NCBI RefSeq assembly: GCF_020520425.1
Contig: NC_079490.1
Coordinates: 7,068,001 to 7,132,000 of the forward strand
Origin: Spinacia oleracea
Lineage: Eukaryota; Streptophyta; Magnoliopsida; Caryophyllales; Amaranthaceae
Direction of reading: 5' to 3'
Length of the DNA: 64,000 bases
A program made the translations under genes and the position numbers. Below the pieces are notes generated by a model. That model did no database searches and was not told where the DNA came from. It was given only the letters and a program-made list of their open reading frames with translations. This document shows positions 23,143 to 33,128 of this stretch, in pieces (position 1 is the first letter of the stretch; each line of letters begins with the position of its first letter).

Positions 23143-25022
23143 CAACAGCATTTCCCCTACAGGTTTCTAAGGTAAAAAGGCTGCATAACCAAGTGAGAGA
23201 GGAGGACAAAACCTATCAACCCAATTAATCCAATTGATTCCAACATTTTTTGCTCAGCCTAACTCTCTATCAGTAGAAATGAAGTAAAGGATTGCATGTT
23301 CAGGGTTATTTGAATAGAGATATACTTCATGTTTTCCGGGAACGGGGAAACGATATTGTCGTGTTTCCTAAACTAATTGTAACTGAATTTTCTAAGATGC
23401 GACTAAAGAATCTGGAAGAAGATACAAATGACACGACTTGACGATTATTATAAAGGGTAATGTGTTCTGTATAAAAGCATGTCACACCCTTGATAACAAG
23501 GGGTTGGGACAATGCGACAACTACTTCCAAAGTCAGACAGAATAACCCTCGGCCACTAAATTGACATGTTTTGGGTTTGAGCTTATTGTTACATACTGTA
23601 ACAACTATTAAAATCGATACTCCGCATAAATTAAGGAGTACTATATTACTTGTAGCTGTACCTTACTTAGAAACAATTCTACACTAAACTACTTAATTAA
23701 TTGCTTAAATCTCTCCTGATAAGCGCAATTTGGATGGTGCAGGCGTGTGCACGTAGCTCTAGGTGCACCGGGATTAAAACGACCAATATTAAACACAAAA
23801 CGCGCGTTTTCATTAAATTCCCAGGAAAAAGAACAATGCCCTTGAACAAAAGAACATTAAAGGCTCTGTTCTTTTCAGTTATGTTTATCGCGTTTTTATT
23901 TGATTTTTGTTATTTTTGCGATATATATTCTTCTGGGTTTTATGTTTTGAATTCAAACTGTGAAGAGGAGAGAGAAAGTCTAGGTTTTCTAAAATGGGTT
24001 TTAGAGAGAGAAATTAATGAAAATCCCCAAAAATTCGTTGATTTTTCTGCTTCAACATCAAATTAAATTGATTCTTCTTCTTCAAATCTGAATTCTACAG
24101 CTGATAATCAGATTTTGGGAGGTAAATTTTCAATTTTGTAATAACAAATGGCATGTTTTGATGATTTTGATTTTGTAATAGTTGTGTTTTTGATGATTTT
24201 GACTATTTTGATTTTGTAATAATCGTGTTTTGATGAATTTGATGATTTTAATGAATCAAATTATGTAATAACACGCTGATTTCGTTGAAATCGTTGATTT
24301 TGAAGATTTTGATTATGTAATTACGATTTTTTCCAGAAAAGAACAGTTTTACGTATTAAAAGAACATATGCTCGAATGAAAAGAACAGTTACATTATGCT
24401 CGTATTAAAAGAACAGTTTCATTATAGTAGAAAAATAGACCATTTGCGTTTCATAATTTGTTCTTTTGTTTTATTGTGTTCTTCTTTTTTATTATTTTCA
24501 ATATTATTTGCATTTCATAACTTGTTCTTTTTATTTTATTGTGTTATTTTTCTTGTTAAATTACTTTTTATTTATCCTTTGTTATTTTGATTGCGTTCTT
24601 TTTCTTGTTTTTATACATATTAACCTATTATTTTTTCAGATATTATGAATAATGTGCTTGATAATGCATAACAGAATGATGAAAATGATGATTCCGAATC
24701 ATATGTTATTGTGGGACAAAGTACTTGACTTGTTCTTTTAGTCTCTATATTTGTTCTTTAAGACTTTTCATTTGTTCTTTTCATAATACTCTGTTAAAAG
24801 AACAAAATAAAAACACGTGCACGGTTCTCATTATGCACTCCTTTAACAATTTTTCTTTTCTCCTTCTCTGTTCTTCAATTCTTTGATTCTACTTCCTATT
24901 TGTTCATTTTCTATTTTTCAGCAACTATATATATAATAATTGTACTTATGAGTCATAACCATTAGTCATTTTAGAAATACATTTTAGAGAGAGAGAGAGA
25001 GAGAGGGGAGAGGATTTATATT
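23143..25022. other. Spacer between direct repeats; AT-rich, possible decayed DNA transposon
   Basis: No intact gene. At 23,739-23,780 a GTGCACGTAGCTCTAGGTGCAC near-palindrome is followed by alternating GAACA/TGTTC words. At about 24,810 GTGCACGGTTCTCATTATGCAC closes the stretch. A weak translated stretch at 24,645-24,715 (DDSESYVIVGQS) resembles the acidic start of FAR1-like transposase proteins. A 121-codon open frame at 23,701-24,066 has no recognisable domain. A (GA)n microsatellite lies at about 24,986-25,004. Confidence 0.35.
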
Positions 25023-25499
25023 CATTACACATTTGTACGTTGAACTTTTTGTTAAACCATTGACATTCAAGCATCCAGCACTATAATCAACATTTTGCAG
25101 TTTTATGAGTTAATAACAAATTTATTATACCGTCTTATGTTTTGGCAAGACATTAACATGCAAATAATCACTATAAAATGTACAAATCAAAAGTTTACAG
25201 AGACAGAGTACTCCATATATAACATAGAAATCAACTAGGAGAATTGAGATTTGAGGGTGTTATTTACGTATGTTTTCAACCAATATGGTAATATAATAAC
25301 CAAAATAAGGAGTTCTTTATACAGTGACTGGTTTGTTGAAGTTAAAAAACAAATTACATACGCAATGGTGCATTCAGTAGCAAATGGAACCAAAGATGCC
25401 TCATTTAGCAGTCAAGAAATGCATGAGTTGATGAATGGTCGCTTGGAGAAAGCAAGTGTTAGATTTCTCAGATTAAACGCTGCATTGTCACGGATAATT
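25023..25499. repeat. Direct repeat, copy 2
   Basis: 477 bp nearly identical to 22,662-23,142, in the same orientation, 2.36 kb away. It starts CATTACACATTTGTACGTTG and ends TTGTCACGGATAAT. The flanks differ on both sides, so this is a segmental duplication of PDR upstream sequence and not a transposon terminus that I can recognise. Confidence 0.9.
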
Positions 25500-25615
25500 C
25501 TTTAGGTTTCCGGTAATTATCCTTTGTTGCGCTGGTTTTACTTGCTCTGATTATCTGAGTGTGCTAAAAAGATGAACTTGCGACGGGAAAAAACTAATTT
25601 ATCGAAGGTTTCAAC

Positions 25616-26175
25616 CATGAAATATGATAGGGATGTCCCTTATGCCCGTCAATATCTCCGAAATATTTTAGGGTTTAGTAAAATCCTAATCTATTACTCC
25701 GTATATCTTATATATACCCAATATTATATGAAATAATGAATACGATACTATTCTCTCTTATCTTTATTCATACTACCTTCGTATTTATTTAAGGAATACA
25801 CTTGTCTTTTGTCTTTTCCTGCCGTATTTATTTAAGAAATTCACTTGCCATTTTTAGTAACTTATTAACCCCACAGTCTAATTAAATAATCATCTAATAT
25901 ATCATATGTCCCACCAACCTATTAAACAAATAATTTCATATCTATACCTCACCCCCCACCCCCCTAAAATGACATGGTTCTACTTATTTTACTTATTAAA
26001 ATATCTATCTAACCCCACTTATTTTATTATTTTATTACTTTATTTCATTTAATTCTTTTCTTAATACCCGTGTCCGGCCAAGTGTATCTCTTAAATAAAT
26101 ACGGTGGGAGTAACACGTTATCAGCACCCAACTCTAGCCAACTGAGCAAATTGAGAAACAAAGGAAATCATATGT
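25616..26175 (+). repeat. Copia LTR with primer site, interrupted by a MITE
   Basis: The segment TGAAATATGATAGGGATG ... CCCGTCAATATCTCCGAAAT ... CTTATATATACCCAATATT matches the 3' LTR at 41,341-41,545 of the decayed copia element. After a nested MITE it ends at TAACACGTTATCAGCACC, the leader that follows the 5' LTR in that copia group. No gag follows directly. It may be a stray copy, or the 5' end of the 36.5-41.5 kb element pushed away by later insertions. Confidence 0.65.
25773..26110. mobile_element. Stowaway-type MITE inside the copia LTR
   Basis: 338 bp flanked by TA. The left end CTACCTTCGTATTTATTTAA and the complement of the right end CTCCCACCGTATTTATTTAA are inverted repeats continuing into AATACACTTG / AGATACACTTG. 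It is non-coding and interrupts the end of the LTR just before the TAACACGTTATCAGC leader. Confidence 0.8.
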
Positions 26176-26213
26176 CATTGAGATATGTATTATCACTTTT
26201 TGTATTATCAAAT

Positions 26214-26689
26214 CAGGCCCGGTCCTGACCTTTTGAGGGCCCTAGGCGAAATAAGGTATTTGGGCCCCTTCCAAAATAATACGTCTTTAACAGAAATAAT
26301 TTTTTTTTTTTGTGAAATCCATTATATTGTTGAATTCAAATCAATAAAAACTTACTATATATATCTCCTGCAAGAATTTCAAAATCCGGCTCTAGTTGAT
26401 TTCTTGAAATATTTCAATAAAATAAATACTCACTTAATTATAAGATAATTAATATGCGTAAAGAGATAGTTTTTGAAAATAAAGGTTCATTTTGAGCATA
26501 TAAAAATACCAGTTAATCTAGTAGATACTATAACTTTAGAAGTTACTTTCTACCAATGAGCCAAGGAAATAATGCGTTGTTTATTACCAGTACTAAATTA
26601 CTGGATAGACAATTATTTTGGGCTCCTTTCCGCCTTGGGCCCTAGGCGGTCGCACCCCTCGCCTACCCCCTAGGGCCGGGCCGGGCCTG
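26214..26689. mobile_element. Non-autonomous hAT-type element with 8-bp TSD
   Basis: A 476-bp element with ends CAGGCCCGGTCCTGA and, on the complement of the right side, CAGGCCCGGCCCGGCCCTAG. It is flanked on both sides by TATCAAAT (26,206-26,213 and 26,690-26,697). An 8-bp duplication is characteristic of hAT transposons. The interior has no transposase; subterminal GGGCCCTAGGCG motifs are present on both sides. Confidence 0.88.
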
Positions 26690-26757
26690 TATCAAATTGG
26701 CGACTTTCTTATTGTTGGATTTGATTAATTAAGAAACAACATGAACTTTTAATTGTA

Positions 26758-28212
26758 CTAGTTGTTGGAACGTGCGCTAGCGCGCACGTTCCCCCAAGAT
26801 ATAAAAAACTATCTCCCGGAAGACTATACAAATCACAAGCCTAATTACTCAATAGAAATACTTAAAAGCATGAATACAGTACTCTGTAGATGATAAGAAA
26901 CACGGCTAATTATTTAATGTAGGTTACATATATAGAAATCATAGCTAAGCATAAAAAATACATGGCTAAGTTTAGAGAAATGAAACGCGATTCGCACACG
27001 ATCGGCCTAACAACAGAAAGAACAGTCGTGAAGTTCCTCGCCCTACAAAAAAAAGATCCATGATTACTTAGTTGATTAATTAAGCAAGAAAGCAAGAAAC
27101 CTGTCTGTCATGCAGTTATTAATTATACACAGAGACTACTGTTGTACTCAATCACACATAATAGTATCATACAGTTGGATAAACTAAATTTAATCCAACT
27201 AAATTTATTTGCGCTGATGAATTTTCAATTGCGCCCTGAATATGTATTTACATTTTTATTTACCAGAAAATCCAAGTAGAATTAACTCATCAAGTTCATT
27301 TATCAAGTTCCCTTGATGTTGTGTACTCTGTAAATTGTAGTTTTGAGAGTGTTGTAGAAATTTGTTGTTTGATTATATGTAACTTTAAGATATTATGTTC
27401 CATATTTGTTGAACTGAGACTTCATTTGTAATTTGCTCCTGGGATAAGGAGGGATTTTAAGTTTATTCAAAAAAAAGTGAGCAACTTATTCGACAAAAAA
27501 TGACCAAAATTAAACAAACCAAAACACGGAAGGGCTCTGCACAAACCACCAGAAATGTCGGGAGGTGTGACTTATGCCTGTAGAGGCTAAATGCTGCATA
27601 ACTAAACACGCATAACCCTGGTGAAATAACCAAATTCTCCTTATTAGGCATGTTCATTACACATTACTACTGAAAATATTTCTGAAGTTTTCTTTGGTGT
27701 TAAAGGAGTTGCACTATACAAAATATATCGATTTAAGGGGTTTGTAACTCTTATTAAGCTAACAAGGCCACTCGTAACATTCAGCAATAAAAATAATTAT
27801 TCTGCCTAATATTTTTGCCGTATGATACTCAATCATCTCTTCCCTACCTCAACATACAATGAAACCTAAATTTAAGAGAAAAATGATGCCTCGAGATATG
27901 AACCAACTTAAAAAGGTAGGTTTAAGTGGTTAACTATTACTTGATGAAATAAAAATCCACTCGAAATACAACAACAGTAACACATCAAATGCAATATTTT
28001 AAACAAAATAAGTACGGGATGAAAAGAATCAAAGCCTTTTGGGACATCTATGAAGCTCAAAATTGAGAGGCACACATTGTTAGAATTCCTAGACTCAATG
28101 ATTGGTGAAAAGAGAGCAATGTGCATCAATACCTGATCAGAAGCATCTTTGACAAAATCAAAGGACTCGTTAGCACCGAATACTCGCTGCATCATTTGAT
28201 CTCTGCCTCTCT
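26758..28212 (-). mobile_element. Helitron 3' end (minus strand); right boundary unknown
   Basis: Read on the minus strand, a perfect 10-bp hairpin (GAACGTGCGC, loop of four, GCGCACGTTC; 26,768-26,791) is followed by a short spacer and CTAG at 26,758-26,761, then T. This hairpin plus CTRR is the hallmark of Helitron 3' ends. The 5' TC end should lie to the right but could not be located. Between 26,800 and 28,200 I see no gene. Confidence 0.55.
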
Positions 28213-28344
28213 TTAAAACTCCTTATAATCTTGAGTCCACTTCCGAACTGGCAGTTCAATGATTCTGAGAGTTACATCGTCACCTTCACTGGCATCATCT
28301 GCATTGTCTTCATCCACTGCCTCAATGGTTCCACTAACGGTGAA
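28213..28344 (-). pseudogene. DNA topoisomerase II gene fragment
   Basis: One open segment reads FTVSGTIEAVDED, then an acidic stretch, then LRIIELPVRKWTQDYKEF and a stop. The ELPVR.WTQDYKEF motif is characteristic of eukaryotic topoisomerase II in the region after the catalytic core. The family continues ...FLE after this motif, whereas here TAA follows at once. No other topoisomerase domain is visible nearby, so this is an isolated, presumably captured, exon remnant. Confidence 0.6.
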
Positions 28345-28835
28345 GTGATTCCAATGGCTTTCCTAGAAGTTCTCTAGTGATTTCATTCAGCCTTGTGTTT
28401 TGGCACTGGTAGCAATATAGCATCCTTTCCTCCCTGTGGAATACCAATATCAAATAACGGAAATCATAAAAACAACTGAATTCACACAATTATAAGATCA
28501 GTTCAAAAGAAGACAATAGTGGACTGCTTTCTAGCAGGGCCGTCTCATACATTTCGGAGGCCTTGTTCTAAATTTTCTAATATTTAAAATGGGTTTCCAA
28601 AAGTTTCTTGTATCAAACTACAATTAAATTGGAAAGCTTGTCCGTAATACTCCTACTTTATGACTTCAATTTTTTTTGGCAATAATGAGTGAACTTAAAA
28701 ACGGAAAAGAAATACAAGAATTAACCGCCATACAGGATAAAAATAATAAAGTAATTTTTTTTAGGGAAAAGTAAAGATTTTAACTTAATCAAATTAGATA
28801 CTTCGTAATTACTTAAAAAAAATAGATAATTAAAA
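28345..28835. other. Left flank of the Pack-MULE; possible GGCC-rich transposon terminus
   Basis: At 28,537 the sequence CAGGGCCGTCTCATACATTT begins a segment whose possible partner is the GGCCC-rich stretch at 30,430-30,505 (GGGCTCGGCCCTTCAAATTC). The pair could be the ends of a hAT-like element into which the MULE inserted. The inverted match is weak and I found no target duplication. Confidence 0.25.
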
Positions 28836-29847
28836 GGGAAATTCTCTTTGGTAACCTTAAGTTTCTTGTTTTTCTCTTTGGTAAAATAAAATAAGATTTT
28901 TTTCTTTGGTAGCCTTAAGTTTCTATGTAAACCATAACATTAATGATGATTTATCCAATTTAATTAATAGTGGTTAACATTTAAATGTACGAAAATACCC
29001 TCGAATTCATGTATACCCATCACCTATACTCACTCCCTATAACCTACAAAAACCACCCACCTTCTTCCCCCGCATAAATTCCTCACTATAACCTACAAAA
29101 TTCTCTGTAATAATCTCAACAAAAATAGAACAATGAAATTGAATTGGGGATTTTGCATCATTTAGGGTAAAAAATTTCAGGATTTAAATTATTCTTATGA
29201 GTGTTATTCCTGTTGCAAACTACGTGCGATCAAAGCCTGACGTGCGATCTCCTGGCAAGAAGTTCAAGAGGCCAGAGGTAAATGTAACAATCGTGGTTAG
29301 AGAAATTAAGCCGAGTTTCAAGATAAAAGAGCTAATTCACCATTGTTTAAGACTTTTGTCAATCCATATGCTTACGAATGCTAGAATGTTGCGTTAAAAA
29401 ACCTGCTGAAGATGACATTTGAGCTTATGTGAAATTATTGTCTACTCCATATTTATTTTGGACAAGAAGATTGGAGTTGGACAAACAAAGCAGCAAAGCG
29501 TATAGAGAATGCAACCATTTTAGCTGCAAATATCGCAATGGACACAGACAAAGTAAATATCTATGGGGCACCATAGCCTTGCGTGTTGATTTAATGGTTA
29601 AGGTTGCCGAGATCGAAGCAGCAGAAAAGGACGACAACATGAGGGAGAAAGTGATGAATTGTTATTAACTATAGTTAACTTTAGTTAGTTTGATAGTATA
29701 GATTTAAACCAAAATATAAGATAAAATCATCAGTAATGTTATTGTTTAATTATATATAGAAACGTAAGGCTACCAAAGAGAAAACTCTTATTTTAATTTT
29801 ACCAAAGAGAAAAACAAGGAACTTAAGGTTAGCAAAGAGAATTTCCC
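28836..29847. mobile_element. Pack-MULE (Mutator-like, non-autonomous) with 9-bp TSD
   Basis: A 1,012-bp element with inverted ends of about 95 bp, beginning GGGAAATTCTCTTTGGTAAC on the left and GGGAAATTCTCTTTGCTAAC on the complement of the right. It is flanked by the exact 9-bp direct repeat TAATTAAAA (28,827-28,835 and 29,848-29,856). Long TIRs plus a 9-bp duplication identify a Mutator-like element. It has no transposase. It carries host-gene sequence (CCT2 fragment at 29,440-29,665) and another open stretch at 29,197-29,397 of unknown origin. Confidence 0.9.
29440..29665 (+). pseudogene. CCT2 (chaperonin TCP-1 beta) fragment captured by the MULE
   Basis: Three reading frames together give the consecutive CCT-beta segments ILDKKIGVGQ, KRIENATILAANIAMDTDKV then NIYGA, and LRVDLMVKVAEIEAAEK then MREKV. 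In intact CCT2 these are contiguous (substrate-binding apical domain entry). Here they are split by two frameshifts, so no product is expected. About 70 codons are covered, without introns visible. Confidence 0.8.
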
Positions 29848-29856
29848 TAATTAAAA

Positions 29857-32690
29857 AAGAAGAACATGCATATTTAGTAGTTCTTCTGGCAGTTTTGTGA
29901 GTGCTCCACCAAAGTCCCACTTTGTTGCATCCAAAACACCAAAACTAGGATTTGGAATATCAAATCGGGGAATGAAATTTGATGGTTGGGAATATGAATC
30001 TGGTGATTTGGTCTCAAAAAAACTAAAACTGAATTAGTTGATTTTTGATGAAAAGGTAAAGATGGGTAAAAATACATATATGGGGCAGCAATTTGATTTA
30101 CAAATACTACGAGATCTAACAAAATTGAGAAGAGATATGAATTAAATCTTCTATTAACATCAATTCAAGGACTGAGAAAGTTAACCTTGTTAAGTGAATG
30201 ATTGAGAGAAAAAGGTGACATTTATAATGGAAATTAGAGTGATTGGAGTACAGAGTGTTTGGAGATCATTGGAATTGAAAAGATGCGAGAAACAAGGAAT
30301 GAAGTAGTTAGGGAGAAGAATTCGGGATGAGTTATTGAGTGTTGATTTTGAAGTTGACTGTTGGTCTGTTGCAGGGTTCAATGGTTGATGGGGGAAGAAG
30401 AGCGTTAATTTTGAAGTAAAAAAAAAGTTGGGCTCGGCCCTTCAAATTCCGGGGGCCCTATGCTGAGGACCGGGATGCACATGGCCTTAACCGGGCCTTT
30501 AAGTTAGTCATCAGCAAGGATACAACAATGCATCCAGATTCTTCAATCAAATAGGAAATATATGTACCTTGAGACCTTGGAGATAGTCCAATGTTCCCCC
30601 ACACAAGGGATCGTCCTGGCCCCTCAAAATCTCACTCCCAACCGTAAGCTCTAGACCAGTAGCACCTCATGCTCCCAAAAAGAACACGGCCGTTCCATCA
30701 TCCTTAAAAAGGTAAAGGAAATTCATCAGTATATATTAATGCAATGCATTCTAAGGGTGTTTCCCGCTATAACAATATACTGATATCACATAAGGGAAAT
30801 AGTAACTAAGAACTTTAAACTGCTTAAACTAAATGGCAAATAAAACAAGGATTGCAATATTACCAAAGTACCATGACACCTCCTTACTAATACATAGCAT
30901 CAATGCAGAATCTTGTACCCATGAGCCAACATCATTATGTTTCAAGAAATGTTGCTCAACCTAAGGTAGCGACAAAATGACAAGGAAAAAAGATCAATGC
31001 ATAAGTATGGATCCAGAATGATGACCCAGTTGACCGTAAAGGCACAATCACCTAAATTAAAGACCAAATTTAGTGGCCACATTTCAATAATCACAAAAGG
31101 CTTCTCATCCCGCAAAAGGTTTGAGAATATCCAAGGACACATGTCACACATTATAATTTCCCCCAAGTAATAAAAGGCCATCGACGAGGAAGCTCTGATA
31201 ATTTCTTTTTTTCATATGCAGTCGATATGTATCTCATTGTCACTGCACAAAAATAGTCCCACTTAAAACCGCCCCGAAATATTCAGAAGAACAAATTAAT
31301 CGAATGCGCCAGTACTATGATTGTTGTACCTTTTCGGATGGTTCAGGTCTGATATCTACAGAACCCTATCGAACATAGTATCGGCTTTGAAATATTCGCA
31401 TTGTAGATATTGAGTAAACCTAGATTCAACTTCCAATCCCATTACTCGAGCCTAGCCAGCTATATCCCAACACATACACGGACTATGGAAATTTCATACT
31501 CGATTAAGAGCTGACAGTATCAGGCTCCATGTCATTGATGAAGGAAATCTCATCATGAAAGCCATCCAAAAACCTTAGTATAGTTCGACATTAAGCTAAA
31601 TGCAATACATCAAATCTGCTTATCCTATCCCAAAGTTGGCTTGATTGTCAATAGCTATACAAAAATGCATCAAAGAGTGGTCCATATTGAAAGCCTCAAA
31701 CAGATAATAAATTTAGTATCTTTTTAAAAACCATTTATGGTAATGAATTACTGAAAGTAATAAACGCAATGGTATTTAAAAAAATCTGGATGGCATCCAA
31801 ATCTCTCCTATTCATCCGATTCAAAAGATTGAACTCCGCCACTAAAAACAATAATATACATCCAACCATTTCAAATTTTCAATTTCAGAGAATCCAATTC
31901 ATATTGTTCCAGGAATACCAGTTCACTGAGCAAAAATATAGATTCATCCAATCACAAGTAAAGCCAAAAAAATGCCGAATTACAGAACAAAAAATATGGG
32001 AAAAACCGTTACCTGGCTACTAAAATCTCTACTCAATCAGGCAGTGTGGGACTTTGCAGACCCAAAATCACCCGCACCAACGCTATTTTGCGTCATCATC
32101 TGCCGCTCTGTCCAGTCAAGATCGGAAGCCAGTGCGGTCAAATCGAACTCCGAGATGGAGAAGAAAACTGCAAAGTTTTTAACAAAATAAACATCCATTC
32201 CGATATACAAAGCCGATAATAATTCACCATCTGAAAAACAGCAACATAAAGAACAAACCCACTGAAAACGGAAATTTTCACCTTGCGAACATCTCGATCA
32301 CCATAAACAAACAAAATCTTGAAGAAGAACGAACTTTGAAAAAAAATTGGGAGATATGAAAAACCTTGAGAGAACGGTGAAAGGCGAAGGAGATTGGAAA
32401 GATGAGAGAGTTAAGGTTTGCTGAAATTGGAAGTAGTAGAAGTTCCCAGAGAAAGCTAAGACCAAGGACCTGTAGTTAAGCTGGAAAGTTAGGGGCAAAA
32501 TTGTCAGAGCACTATTGCTGCAATAGTAACTTGAACTTTGCATGTTTTAAAGTGTTAGGATTTTGTTTGCCGCAATTCTGAGTCGCTGCTTCGTTTTAAT
32601 GTTTTACATATCTCGAATCGGTTACAAATCGAATAATAGTGAAGCTAAATATTGCGCTGACAGGCGTTCTTAAGAATGTATACGTGTCAC
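29857..32690. other. Gene-poor stretch with possible decayed exons
   Basis: No intact gene is supported. On the minus strand at about 30,595-30,700 a stretch reads DDGTAVFFLGA, stop, then ELTVGSEILRGQDDPLCGG and TLDYLQGLK. At 32,050-32,170 another reads SEFDLTALASDLDWTERQMM and TQNSVGAG up to a stop. At about 32,270 a short start MVIEMFAR ends at a GT donor. They look like host-gene exons but I do not recognise the protein, and no complete splice model emerges. Confidence 0.3.
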
Positions 32691-33128
32691 ATATATCTCT
32701 CCTCATTACGCTACGTCAACACTAATTAGCATCAAGACATGTCATTACAACAAAAAAAACATGTAACAAGGATCGAACACCAAACCTTTATGTTAAAAGT
32801 TACACTTCATACCATCTTAGCCAACCACAACTTATGGTACATCTTTCTATATAAACATAAAACATATATATTCCTTTGACGTTAAATAATACATTAAATA
32901 AAAGTGAATGAAAAACAAAAGGAAAAAAGAGAAGAATTACTTAATTTATAAATGTACAATTATTACTTTTCTAGCTTAAGCCTCAAAACAAAAAACGGTG
33001 TAATAAATCAACTAATTATGAAGAAAATTATCTAACTTTGTTTTGATTTTCGAATGTAGGTTTTCATATTTGGGAAGGTTGTTGATCGGACATTAATCTT
33101 GTGTCACCACCGTAATTCGATGTCATTT

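Noticed and set aside
24396-24648. Two Phe/Leu-rich overlapping frames resembling membrane proteins
   Set aside because: They are translations of T-rich DNA (TTTT/TTCTT words) with no homology; compositional artefact.
25251-25505. 84-codon frame in the direct repeat as a small gene
   Set aside because: The counterpart in the other copy (22.9-23.1 kb) is broken by frameshifts and the related upstream sequence of the intact PDR gene is not coding. It is most likely non-coding promoter-side DNA.
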